Shown here one piece after another: positions 36,456-44,995 of a stretch of 64,000 nt of DNA. Under the pieces are notes generated by a model. That model saw only the letters and a program-made list of their open reading frames with translations. It was not told the origin of the DNA and searched no databases. The translations under genes and the position numbers were made by a program. Source of the DNA: Sphingobacterium arenae (GTDB lineage: Bacteria > Bacteroidota > Bacteroidia > Sphingobacteriales > Sphingobacteriaceae); assembly GCF_014692505.1 (NCBI RefSeq), contig NZ_JACNYK010000003.1:124001-188000 (forward strand), read 5' to 3'. The stretch's first letter is position 1. Each line of letters starts with the position of its first letter.

Positions 36456-37595
36456 ATGAATTTTAATAATTTTGGGATAATAGATCCTATTATAAAAGCA
36501 GTCAATGAAATTGGTTATTCATCGGCTACACAAATACAAAAACAAGCGATACCTCTTATATTAAAGGGTCAAGACATCATCGGATGTGCTCAAACTGGGA
36601 CTGGAAAAACAGCGGCTTTTGCCCTGCCTGTCCTCCAGTTGTTGTCATCTGATACTAAAAAATACAAGATGCCTCGTGCATTGGTGCTCGTTCCAACCCG
36701 GGAACTGGCTATACAAATTGATCAAAGTGTTGCGCAATACAGTAAGTACATCCATATAAATCGTTTAGCAATCTATGGCGGAGTTTCTCAGGTTTCCCAA
36801 GTAGAACGGTTACGAAAAGGAGTCGATGTGCTCGTTGCAACACCAGGGAGATTGATGGATTTGATCAATCAAGGACATGTAAGCCTTAGTCAAATTAAAG
36901 TGTTGATATTGGATGAGGCCGATAGTATGTTGGATATGGGGTTTGTACACGATATAAAACGTATATTAAAATACATTCCCCAAAAAAGGCAGACGTTGTT
37001 CTTTTCGGCGACGATGCCTCCTGAAATTCGAAAATTTGCAAATACTATCCTTCACCATCCGGCAGAAATCAACGTTTCTCCCGTTTCCTCTACAGCGGAG
37101 AAAATTGTGCAGTCGGTTTCTTTTGTCGAAAAGAAAGATAAGGCGGCTTTTTTGGCGAACGTTTTGCGAACGAATGATGTGAAACAAACTTTAATCTTTA
37201 CGCGTACCAAACACGGAGCGGATCGATTGGTTAGAATATTAGGAAAGGGTGGGATACCTGCGGCAAGTATTCATGGGAATAAATCCCAAACAGCTCGACA
37301 AAAGGCGTTATCATCTTTTAAAAATGGGGGTATTAATATATTGATTGCTACTGATATTGCGGCTAGAGGAATCGATATTCAAGAACTTCCGTTTGTTATT
37401 AATTACGACTTACCGGTAGATTCTGAGACTTATGTGCATCGTATCGGCCGAACCGGGCGAGCCGGAAAAGAAGGTAAAGCACTTTCCCTATGTAGTGAGG
37501 AAGAAAAACCGACACTTTTAAAAATTCAAAAATTAATCGGCTTTCAATTGCCGGTAACGGAACAACAAAAAAATAATTTATCAATAAACAATTAA
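36456..37595 (+). CDS. DEAD-box ATP-dependent RNA helicase, RhlE-like
   Basis: Unwinds RNA duplexes with ATP. The 379-residue core has the Q motif region, AQTGTGKT (motif I), PTRELA, DEAD, SAT, a TDIAARGIDI segment (motif V) and HRIGRTGRAGK (motif VI), and almost no C-terminal extension. It ends 4 nt before the CspA-like gene, so the helicase and RNA chaperone are expressed together, as expected for cold adaptation and RNA remodelling. Confidence 0.94.
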   Translation: MNFNNFGIIDPIIKAVNEIGYSSATQIQKQAIPLILKGQDIIGCAQTGTGKTAAFALPVLQLLSSDTKKYKMPRALVLVPTRELAIQIDQSVAQYSKYIHINRLAIYGGVSQVSQVERLRKGVDVLVATPGRLMDLINQGHVSLSQIKVLILDEADSMLDMGFVHDIKRILKYIPQKRQTLFFSATMPPEIRKFANTILHHPAEINVSPVSSTAEKIVQSVSFVEKKDKAAFLANVLRTNDVKQTLIFTRTKHGADRLVRILGKGGIPAASIHGNKSQTARQKALSSFKNGGINILIATDIAARGIDIQELPFVINYDLPVDSETYVHRIGRTGRAGKEGKALSLCSEEEKPTLLKIQKLIGFQLPVTEQQKNNLSINN

Positions 37596-37599
37596 TACA

Positions 37600-37794
37600 A
37601 TGCAAGAAGGAACAGTAAAATTCTTTAACGTTACCAAGGGTTTCGGTTTTATTACACCAAGTAACGGTGGTCAGGACATCTTTGTACATTCAACAGGTCT
37701 AGTGCATGACGTACGTGAAAACGATAGCGTAACATTCGACGTGGAGCAAGGCAAAAAAGGTCTTAACGCAGTGAACGTTCGCGTAGCACAATAA
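37600..37794 (+). CDS. Cold-shock protein, CspA family
   Basis: A 64-residue single cold-shock domain that binds single-stranded RNA and DNA. RNP1 is KGFGFIT and RNP2 is DIFVHS, both intact. It forms an operon with the helicase gene and is followed by a strong terminator. Confidence 0.95.
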   Translation: MQEGTVKFFNVTKGFGFITPSNGGQDIFVHSTGLVHDVRENDSVTFDVEQGKKGLNAVNVRVAQ

Positions 37795-37803
37795 GGGAAG
37801 TAA

Positions 37804-37835
37804 AAACAGCCTGATGTACATCAGGCTGTTTTTTG
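37804..37835 (+). terminator. Terminator after the cold-shock gene
   Basis: AACAGCCTGATG and CATCAGGCTGTT form a perfect stem (37805-37830) followed by TTTTTTG. Confidence 0.9.
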
Positions 37836-37839
37836 TGTT

Positions 37840-37873
37840 AAAAATGGCGAACTAAAAAGCTCGCCATTTTTTA
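37840..37873 (-). terminator. Terminator of the convergent minus-strand gene
   Basis: AAAAATGGCGA (37840-37850) pairs with TCGCCATTTTT (37861-37871), with T-runs on both strands, so it can work in both directions between convergent genes. Confidence 0.75.
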
Positions 37874-37888
37874 TTTAGCCAAAAAAAG

Positions 37889-38320
37889 TTAAGGCTGTAG
37901 TTCTATTTCTGAAACTTGGTTTCCCTGTTTCGTACGAATATATTTATATTTTACTTTCTGATTTACAGTCAAAACCATACCAGCTAGCTTATCGTTAAAG
38001 TATACGGTTTCTCTGCTCAGGTTATCCCGGATAAAACCATAGTGGCCGTCTTCGTTGTAATAGGAAACTTTACCGTATAGATACTCGTCCTCTAAATCTG
38101 CTGGACGTATGAGATCTTCTTCCTTAAATTTGTATGGTTGCGTAGGGGGAGTGTCGGAGATGTTTCCGAATTCATCCACATAGGCAAACATTTCTTCTAA
38201 CGATTTACCTTTGTTGTTGGATGCTTTGTTTTGTTCTCTTCTTTCTTGTTTTTCTTTCTTTTTCTGCTGCTGTTTTTTAGCAAGTTCTTTTTTCTTGAAT
38301 GTAAGTTGATTTCTTGACAT
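37889..38320 (-). CDS. Cold-shock-domain protein with a basic N-terminal extension
   Basis: A 143-residue protein. Residues 1-40 are extremely rich in Lys, Gln, Glu and Arg (KKKELAKKQQQKKKEKQE), likely a helical RNA-binding or disordered arm. After an acidic linker, the C-terminal part (about 82-143) reads YGKVSYYNEDGHYGFIRD...VYFND, a divergent cold-shock domain: the GHYGFI stretch replaces RNP1. It faces the helicase/csp operon in convergent orientation. This layout suggests a second RNA-binding protein of the cold or translation response; its exact task is unknown. Confidence 0.7.
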   Translation of the reverse strand: MSRNQLTFKKKELAKKQQQKKKEKQERREQNKASNNKGKSLEEMFAYVDEFGNISDTPPTQPYKFKEEDLIRPADLEDEYLYGKVSYYNEDGHYGFIRDNLSRETVYFNDKLAGMVLTVNQKVKYKYIRTKQGNQVSEIELQP

Positions 38321-38470
38321 TAAAAGGGGTTAAAGTTATAAAATAATAAGGAGTAAATCTTATAAGAAGCGGATTGCTTGAGGATAAGAGATAGGGCCTT
38401 TTTGAAATGTATACAAATATACGAATTTAAAACGGCAAAAGCAATTTAGCAGGTAGTGAACGCCCGATTA

Positions 38471-38800
38471 TTACTCGTCCGTTTCATAACCACCCGTACA
38501 ATCCATGCAGGAGCTACCATATGCATCGTATTCATCGTAAGCTGCACCTACTTTGCCAAACAACGTAATAATCCGATCCAATCTTATTGTAGTTCCGTTG
38601 TCCAATAATACAAAAACACCTTCCGATTTTTTTTCTTCCATCTTAATAACGCGACCTACTACCTCATCAACCTGATTATCTCGGTTGAAAAAGAATATTT
38701 TTCCACTACGCGCTTTTTTGATTTCCTCCTCTACGACTTCACGATATTCCCAAGCTACCGGAAGATAAGCGTCGTTCGTGGGTGTGTTCTTGTTGTTCAT
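38471..38800 (-). CDS. Small protein with an SH3-like beta domain, function unknown
   Basis: A 109-residue acidic protein. The centre (about 46-83, VVGRVIKMEEKKSEGVFVLLDNGTTIRLDRIITLFG) looks like a small beta-barrel ending in the IRLDRI pattern seen in several nucleic-acid-associated folds, but I cannot name the family. The C-terminus carries SSCMDCTGG, a CxxC pair that could hold a metal or form a disulfide. It has its own transcript, 150 nt from the cold-shock-domain gene, which it may precede in an operon. Confidence 0.6.
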   Translation of the reverse strand: MNNKNTPTNDAYLPVAWEYREVVEEEIKKARSGKIFFFNRDNQVDEVVGRVIKMEEKKSEGVFVLLDNGTTIRLDRIITLFGKVGAAYDEYDAYGSSCMDCTGGYETDE

Positions 38801-38874
38801 AGTATTCTATTTTTCTTTTATTATTGAAGCGGAGGGGAGCACCGGCAATATAGCGTGGTGAAAATGAGATCTTA

Positions 38875-39993
38875 TTAAAGGTTTAAATTAAGCTTGTCGC
38901 CCGATTTACAGGATTTATAGATTGCATCTATTATTTTTAAATCTTTTAAACCTTCCTCTCCATCGACAGGTATAACAGATTTTTTACCTTGAAGTATAAT
39001 AGAAGCCATTTCCTCCATTTGCAAGGTCTGGTGCGTAACGTGCGGTTGCGTAAGTTTACCTTTATGTGTTCGGCCTTCTATAGGACCATAACCGGTAGAG
39101 GGTTGCATTTCTGCAAAGCCTTTTTCGCCGTTTAAAAAAAAGCGATCTAGGTGATTCATGTTGTAAGTGGAGAGACAAGACGCTACGGCACCACGCGGAA
39201 AGCCTAGCTGGAATAGTATAGTTTCATCCACACCCTCTCTAAACTTCACTGGATCGGTCTTCGTTTCTTGCGCTGCCACCCATATAGGTTCTTCCCCTAC
39301 CATGTAACGGGCACCATTGATAGCATAGATGCCAATATCGACAAGCGAACCGCCACCGGCTAAAGCTTTATCCAATCTCCATTGATTAGGGTCTCCTATT
39401 CGGAAGCCACACTGCCCTTGAAAAAAATGGATTTTGCCAAAATCGCCCTTTTCGCGCATGTGAACAACTTCGAGTGTATTTGGTTCAAAATGCATTCGAT
39501 ATCCAACTAATAATTTGACGTTGGCTTCGTTACATGCCCGGATCATTTCCTCTCCTTCCTGAGCATTCAAACCCATTGGCTTTTCACAGATTACATGTTT
39601 CCCGGCTTTTGCAGCTCTTATGACCTGATCGTGATGCAAAGCGTTGGGCGTAATAACATATACAGCGTCAATATCTGGGTTATCTTTTAGCTCATCAAAA
39701 TTTTCGTAATTATAGCAGTTTTTCTCCGGAATTTGGTATTTTGATCGCCAGTCCTTAATTTTTGCCGGTGTACCACTGATCAAACCGACCAACTTTGCTT
39801 TTTTGCATGCCTCCATCGCTCGTGCAACGCGCGTTCCGTATCCGCCTAGCCCCATGATAGCTACTCGTAGAACCGGACCATCATACGGTTCTTTATTGAA
39901 ATGGAATAAGTCAGATTGTCGTGTTGCGGCTAGCAAAGGAAATGCCATAGCCGAATACGTAATCTTCTGAAGAAAGTCTCTCCGTGTATGCAT
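38875..39993 (-). CDS. Gfo/Idh/MocA family NAD(P)-dependent sugar oxidoreductase
   Basis: A 372-residue enzyme. The N-terminus MHTRRDFLQKITYSAMAFPLL carries a twin-arginine-type RR signal, so it may be exported already folded with its cofactor. GLGGYGTRVA (about 49-58) is the Rossmann loop, ICEKPMGLN (about 137-145) holds the catalytic lysine of the family, and GGSLVDIGIYAI (about 215-226) is typical of the second domain. The substrate is unknown, probably a free or glycan-derived sugar. It is divergent from the AraC-type gene at 40138, which could control it. Confidence 0.88.
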   Translation of the reverse strand: MHTRRDFLQKITYSAMAFPLLAATRQSDLFHFNKEPYDGPVLRVAIMGLGGYGTRVARAMEACKKAKLVGLISGTPAKIKDWRSKYQIPEKNCYNYENFDELKDNPDIDAVYVITPNALHHDQVIRAAKAGKHVICEKPMGLNAQEGEEMIRACNEANVKLLVGYRMHFEPNTLEVVHMREKGDFGKIHFFQGQCGFRIGDPNQWRLDKALAGGGSLVDIGIYAINGARYMVGEEPIWVAAQETKTDPVKFREGVDETILFQLGFPRGAVASCLSTYNMNHLDRFFLNGEKGFAEMQPSTGYGPIEGRTHKGKLTQPHVTHQTLQMEEMASIILQGKKSVIPVDGEEGLKDLKIIDAIYKSCKSGDKLNLNL

Positions 39994-40088
39994 AAGGATG
40001 AGTTTAGCGTATTGTTATTTTATGCTTAACAATAAAAGAGAGAAAAAGTTTAGAAAGACATTCGACAATGTGGGAAAGAGAAGCTGTT

Positions 40089-40119
40089 TTTGTTAACGGA
40101 ACTATTGCTTATATTGTTC
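40089..40119 (+). promoter_or_regulatory. Candidate promoter of the AraC-type gene
   Basis: TTTG (40089-40092) and TATTGTTC (40112-40119) are spaced by 19 bp, as expected for -33 and -7 boxes, although the -7 box matches only 6 of 8 positions. This argues for the start at 40138 instead of upstream in-frame TTG codons. Confidence 0.35.
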
Positions 40120-40137
40120 TTTTTAATATTAAAGTTG

Positions 40138-40971
40138 GTGGAAAACATTAATTCGTTAATACATATAGATCATATCGATGTTCCTCCTCTGCCTGTGCAG
40201 AAAAGTGAACCTTATTATCTTATCTGGATCTTTGACGGAGATTCCATATTTTCAGTAGATTTTACGGAGTATAGATGTAAAGGAAAAAACCTCCTTTTTT
40301 TATCACCTTTTCAGTTGTTAAAATGGTCGGCCATCAGGGCTGAAAAAATTGATGTTATTAGATTTCACGGAGATTTTTATTGTATTGAATACCATAAAGA
40401 AGAGGTCGCCTGTAATGGTATTCTGTTCAATAATATATATCAACAGCCCTTTGTGTCTGTTTCTGAAAATGTATTTGAAGAGGTTAAGTCCATTGTTGCC
40501 AAAATAGGGGATTTAAGTCGCTCCCGTAAGAAATATGATGTTTCTATTTTAAGAACCTATCTTCAGTTAATACTAGCCCTTTGCAGTAAAGAAAAGCAGG
40601 TAGATCCCGAGTTTATAAAACGAAATCGACCATCCAACGATCCCATACTTGATTTTCAAGATCTTCTTAACGAGCATTTTATTGAATCTAGATCGGTCTC
40701 TTTTTATGCGGCATATTATGGGTTGTCCGTGGATACATTCAGTAAGAAAGTAATGCGATATTTTGGTAAACGCCCTTCCAAACTCATCCAGGAACGATTG
40801 ATCTTGGAGGCGAAACGGCTCTTACATCTCTCTAGAAAGTCTATTAAGGAAATAGCAACCGAACTTCATATAGACGATGAGTTTTATTTTTCGAGATATT
40901 TTAAGAAAGAAGTCGGTGTCTCTCCTAAGAAATTTAGAGAAACCGTAGGAATCTCCATCGTTGCAAAATAA
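40138..40971 (+). CDS. AraC family transcriptional regulator
   Basis: A 277-residue regulator starting at GTG. The N-terminal half (about 1-140) is a cupin-like sensing domain; the C-terminal 100 residues hold the two helix-turn-helix motifs, with FGKRPSKLIQERLILEAKRL and IDDEFYFSRYFKKEVGVSPK as family landmarks. The upstream leucine-rich extension (from the TTG at 40090) is rejected as promoter DNA. The next gene is a DUF417 protein like RclC, which in E. coli is controlled by the AraC regulator RclR, so a similar stress role is possible. A target is suggested at 41016. Confidence 0.88.
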   Translation: MENINSLIHIDHIDVPPLPVQKSEPYYLIWIFDGDSIFSVDFTEYRCKGKNLLFLSPFQLLKWSAIRAEKIDVIRFHGDFYCIEYHKEEVACNGILFNNIYQQPFVSVSENVFEEVKSIVAKIGDLSRSRKKYDVSILRTYLQLILALCSKEKQVDPEFIKRNRPSNDPILDFQDLLNEHFIESRSVSFYAAYYGLSVDTFSKKVMRYFGKRPSKLIQERLILEAKRLLHLSRKSIKEIATELHIDDEFYFSRYFKKEVGVSPKKFRETVGISIVAK

Positions 40972-41015
40972 TCTATGTTTTATACGGATTTGTCCATTCC
41001 GTAGGTTCCATATAC

Positions 41016-41031
41016 TGCGTACTATTGCGTA
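41016..41031 (+). promoter_or_regulatory. Direct repeat, possible AraC-type operator
   Basis: TGCGTA occurs at 41016-41021 and 41026-41031, exactly 10 bp apart, 18 nt before the start of the DUF417 gene. Confidence 0.35.
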
Positions 41032-41048
41032 GTCAAACTTTTTTGAAA

Positions 41049-41660
41049 ATGGAAAAATTTATTCTATTATTTGCAAATGCCCAACCCTTTTTTATCAATT
41101 TTATCAGGGTTTCGATATTTATTGTCATGGCGTGGATTGGCGGATTGAAAGCATTCCATTATGAAGCGGATGGTATTGTACCTTTTGTCGCAAATAGTCC
41201 GTTCATGAGTTTTTTTTATAAAAATGCGGACGCAGTCGGGACTGATGTACATGGAAATGTTGTGCCGGAATATACCTTATACAAAAATCCAGAAGGGAAA
41301 ACAGTACAAAAAAATGTGGACTGGCATAAAAAAAATGGAACTTATGTGTTTTCGTACGGCTTAGGTACGGTCATCCTATTGATTGGTATTACCGTTTTAT
41401 TGGGTATTTGGTATCCAAAAATTGGCTTGTTAGGGGGCGTGTTGACGTTTGGCATGTCCTGTGTAACGCTGACCTTCCTTTTGACCACCCCAGAGGTATA
41501 TGTTCCGAATCTCGGAGGAGATTTCCCGACCCCTCAATACGGCTTCCCATACCTATCAGGGGCTGGTCGTCTCGTTTTAAAGGACATCATCATGATGGCA
41601 GCAGGTTTAATCGTAGCTTCGAATTGCAGTAAAAGAATATTAGCCAAACGAAATAGCTAG
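41049..41660 (+). CDS. DUF417 family membrane protein, RclC-like
   Basis: A 203-residue inner-membrane protein with about four helices, including INFIRVSIFIVMAWIGGLKA (about 14-33) and VILLIGITVLLGIWYPKIGL. The ADGIVPFVANSPFMSFFYK segment is characteristic of the DUF417 family, which includes E. coli RclC and YkgB. RclC takes part in resistance to reactive chlorine; its biochemical action is unknown. The ATG at 41049 is used instead of the TTG at 41025. It follows the AraC-type regulator by 77 nt, matching the RclR/RclC pairing, although no RclA flavoprotein gene is present. Confidence 0.82.
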   Translation: MEKFILLFANAQPFFINFIRVSIFIVMAWIGGLKAFHYEADGIVPFVANSPFMSFFYKNADAVGTDVHGNVVPEYTLYKNPEGKTVQKNVDWHKKNGTYVFSYGLGTVILLIGITVLLGIWYPKIGLLGGVLTFGMSCVTLTFLLTTPEVYVPNLGGDFPTPQYGFPYLSGAGRLVLKDIIMMAAGLIVASNCSKRILAKRNS

Positions 41661-41711
41661 TTCACAGAACTATTTACGTTTTGCTAGGTTATTTATAAGG
41701 AAAGGATAACT

Positions 41712-42827
41712 ATGGCGATGGGTAAATATAGAAGTGGTACGGATAAAAAAAAAATCCTACGGATAGCTCAGATTGCGCCTTTGTACGAGTCGCTTCCGCC
41801 AAAGTTATATGGTGGAACGGAAAGGATCGTACATTATCTAACAGAAGAATTGGTTAGAGAGGGACACGATGTCACCTTGTTTGCGTCAGGAGATTCCATT
41901 ACACATGCTCGACTGATTGCTTGTGTTAATGAAGGTTTACGGCTAAAACAAGACTGCATTGACCCATTGGCCTATCACATTATTCAGATGCAAAAATTGA
42001 GTGCATATGTTAATGAGTTCGATGTTTTACATTTTCATACCGATTATTTACACTTCCCATATAGCAACACATTAAAAATTCCGTCCGTTACAACCTTACA
42101 TGGCCGATTGGATATTCCGGAACTACAAGATATCTATAATACTTTCCCTTATCAAAACTTGATATCGATTTCCGAAAATCAACGTTTACCACTCCCTCAA
42201 GGTAACTTTGTCAAAACAGTATATCACGGACTTCCTGGAAATCTACATCATCTTGGAGAAGGAACGGGTGAATATTTGGCTTTTCTCGGTCGAATTTCGC
42301 CGGAAAAAGGCGTTGAAAGGGCTATCAAAATTGCATTGGAAACCAATACAAAGCTAAAGATTGCCGCAAAGATCGATAAGGCTGATTTTGCCTATTACGA
42401 GGAGAAAGTTAAGTTTATGCTAGATCATCCGTTAATTGAATATGTTGGAGAAATAAATGACCAACAAAAGACGGAGTTTCTAGCTCAGGCAAAGGCCCTG
42501 TTATTTCCGATTGATTGGCCCGAACCTTTTGGCTTAGTAATGATAGAAGCGATGGCCTGTGGTACACCTGTAATAGCATTTAATAGAGGATCGGTGCCAG
42601 AAGTCATGGAAAATAACGTAACTGGTTTTATTGTAAACTCCGTAGAAGAAGCTATTCATGCGGTAAGTGGATTAAAATACTTATCGCGAATAGAAATCCG
42701 CCGTGCTTTTGAAAGACGTTTCACCGCAACCCGCATGGCTGAAGATTATATTGATGTATACCGTATCTTGGTTAATAGTAAATTTCCAGATGTTCATCGG
42801 GGCAGGACATCGATATTAGATGTATAA
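41712..42827 (+). CDS. GT4-family glycosyltransferase
   Basis: A 371-residue GT-B enzyme that transfers sugar from an activated donor. The N-terminal acceptor domain has YGGTERIVHYLTEELVREGH; the donor domain has FLGRISPEKGVERAIKIA and the EPFGLVMIEAMACGTPVIAF signature (about 280). It lies 2 nt before a glycogen-debranching-type gene, so both act on the same glucan, possibly as a maltooligosaccharide or glycogen-related synthase. Acceptor and donor are unknown. Confidence 0.85.
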   Translation: MAMGKYRSGTDKKKILRIAQIAPLYESLPPKLYGGTERIVHYLTEELVREGHDVTLFASGDSITHARLIACVNEGLRLKQDCIDPLAYHIIQMQKLSAYVNEFDVLHFHTDYLHFPYSNTLKIPSVTTLHGRLDIPELQDIYNTFPYQNLISISENQRLPLPQGNFVKTVYHGLPGNLHHLGEGTGEYLAFLGRISPEKGVERAIKIALETNTKLKIAAKIDKADFAYYEEKVKFMLDHPLIEYVGEINDQQKTEFLAQAKALLFPIDWPEPFGLVMIEAMACGTPVIAFNRGSVPEVMENNVTGFIVNSVEEAIHAVSGLKYLSRIEIRRAFERRFTATRMAEDYIDVYRILVNSKFPDVHRGRTSILDV

Positions 42828-42829
42828 GC

Positions 42830-44986
42830 ATGAAAGAAGAAATTGTCAAGGAAGAGTTCCATATTTCCTCCGAAGCTGTTAACACTGACGAGGTAAATAT
42901 GGTGTTGAATTATTCGAATACGTTTGCAGTTTTTGACCGATCGGGTAATATTCGTCCGTACGGAAAAATGGTACAGGGAATATATCATAACGGCACTCGA
43001 TTCATTAATAAGCTGGTATTACATATCGACGGGGAAAAACCACTTTTATTAAGTGGTTCCATCAAAGAGGGAAATTCCATTTATTGGGTAGACCTTACAA
43101 ATCCTAATGTTAAAAAATGTACTATACCAGAAAATTCTTTACATATCGAAAGGCATCAATTTGTGAGGGAAAGTGCCTTCTATGAGGAAATTAAGATTTT
43201 GCAATATGAACCAGAAAACTGTGCCTTTGATTTGACGCTTGATTTTGCTGGAGATTTTAGAGATATTTTTGAAATTCGGGGAATTGAAAGAAAAGTAAAG
43301 ACGAATAATGCGTATCCGATTTATCACGATGAATATTTTGAGACAACTTATTTGGGATTGGATGGTGTCGAACGTTCTTTTGAAGTCCATTTCCAATCAG
43401 ATGTTGAATATACCTTAGCGAAAAATAGAGCTATTTTCTCAGTCAATCTCACTCCTAAAAAAGTAGCAACCATTCATTATTGTATTCATTTTCTAACAGG
43501 GAAGGAAAAAAAAGAAGCTATTTCCTACTTTGAGGCTAAAGCGTTAAATCAGCTAGAATTGAAGCAAAGCAAAACGTTGTTTTCCGATATAAAAACATCT
43601 AATGCGCAGTTTAATCATTGGTTATATCGATCGGAAAAAGATTTTATATCACTTCTTTCACATACGGATTATGGAAAATATCCCTATGCTGGCGTTCCGT
43701 GGTATAATACTGCCTTTGGAAGAGATGGAATTATTGCAGCTATGGAAATCTTATGGATTAATCCGGAGATCACAAAGGGGGTGCTATTGTTTTTGGCCGC
43801 AAACCAAGCTATTGATTTGGTGCCAGAGAAAGATGCCGAGCCGGGAAAAATACTTCATGAAGCCCGCAATGGAGAAATGGCGAATACAGGAGAAATTCCT
43901 TTTAAGCAATATTACGGAACAATAGATGCGACGCCTTTGTTTATTATGCTGGCTGGAATGTATTATAATCGTACAGCTGATCTGGAGTTAATCAAACATA
44001 TCTGGCCGAATATTATTGCCGCGATCAATTGGATAGATGAATATGGAGACATCGATGGAGATGGGTTTGTCGAATATATACATAAATCTGAAAATGGACT
44101 GACGAATCAGGGTTGGAAAGATTCTTTCGACTCCATTATGCATGAAAGCAATCAGCTTGCCGATCCACCCATTGCATTATGTGAAGTTCAAAGCTACGTA
44201 TATGGTGCAAAAGTTCAGGCGGCCAAATTGGCGCTAAAGCTGGGACATCAAGAGTTATCATTGAAACTGTTCAATGAAGCTGCTGTGTTGAAAGTGAACT
44301 TTAACGAAAATTTTTGGGATGAGGAATTGTCCTGTTTTGTTTTAGCCCTTGATGGACATAAAAAGCCTTGTAGAGTAAAGTCTTCCAATGCCGGACATTG
44401 TTTGTTTACGGAGATTGCAGATCCCGATAAGGCTATTATACTTGCAGAGACACTACTTGATTTAGACATGTTCAGTGGCTGGGGAGTTAGAACGCTATCC
44501 TCTCAATCGGGACGATATAACCCTATGTCCTATCATAATGGCTCCATTTGGCCCCACGATAACGCACTTATAGCTTATGGATTATCCAAGTATGGTTTGC
44601 AAAAACACGTTTTAAAAATTATGGAATCTATATTTGATGCGTCCTTGTTTATAGAGTTACAGCGTGTGCCTGAGCTATATTGTGGTTTTGAGAGACGAAA
44701 AGGCATTGGCCCAACAGCTTATCCTGTTGCTTGTTCGCCACAGGCTTGGTCGGTAGGGGCGGTATTTATGCTTTTACAGTCTTGTTTACGGATCGATATA
44801 AATTCCATTAATAAAACAATAACTTTTGATAGAATTATACTTCCTGATTATCTTAATGAAATTCGTCTTATTGATTTAAAATTGGGAAACGAAAAATGTA
44901 GTCTAATTATTAATCGTTCGAAATATGATAATGTAGCTTTCAATATTCTTCAGAAACCCGATAACTGGGAAATTGTAATAAATTAG
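42830..44986 (+). CDS. Amylo-alpha-1,6-glucosidase (glycogen debranching enzyme type)
   Basis: A 718-residue protein. The N-terminal region (about 20-220) matches the N-terminal domain of prokaryotic debranching enzymes (MVLNYSNTFAVFDRSGNIRP), and the C-terminal part (about 270-690) is an alpha/alpha barrel with YAGVPWYNTAFGRDGIIAA and GWKDSFDSI, where the acidic catalytic residues lie. It probably cleaves alpha-1,6 branches of a glucan. The coupled GT4 gene suggests that the pair builds or edits an alpha-glucan separate from the glgBAC operon. The family is clear, substrate inferred. Confidence 0.87.
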   Translation: MKEEIVKEEFHISSEAVNTDEVNMVLNYSNTFAVFDRSGNIRPYGKMVQGIYHNGTRFINKLVLHIDGEKPLLLSGSIKEGNSIYWVDLTNPNVKKCTIPENSLHIERHQFVRESAFYEEIKILQYEPENCAFDLTLDFAGDFRDIFEIRGIERKVKTNNAYPIYHDEYFETTYLGLDGVERSFEVHFQSDVEYTLAKNRAIFSVNLTPKKVATIHYCIHFLTGKEKKEAISYFEAKALNQLELKQSKTLFSDIKTSNAQFNHWLYRSEKDFISLLSHTDYGKYPYAGVPWYNTAFGRDGIIAAMEILWINPEITKGVLLFLAANQAIDLVPEKDAEPGKILHEARNGEMANTGEIPFKQYYGTIDATPLFIMLAGMYYNRTADLELIKHIWPNIIAAINWIDEYGDIDGDGFVEYIHKSENGLTNQGWKDSFDSIMHESNQLADPPIALCEVQSYVYGAKVQAAKLALKLGHQELSLKLFNEAAVLKVNFNENFWDEELSCFVLALDGHKKPCRVKSSNAGHCLFTEIADPDKAIILAETLLDLDMFSGWGVRTLSSQSGRYNPMSYHNGSIWPHDNALIAYGLSKYGLQKHVLKIMESIFDASLFIELQRVPELYCGFERRKGIGPTAYPVACSPQAWSVGAVFMLLQSCLRIDINSINKTITFDRIILPDYLNEIRLIDLKLGNEKCSLIINRSKYDNVAFNILQKPDNWEIVIN

Positions 44987-44995
44987 CATCTGTTG

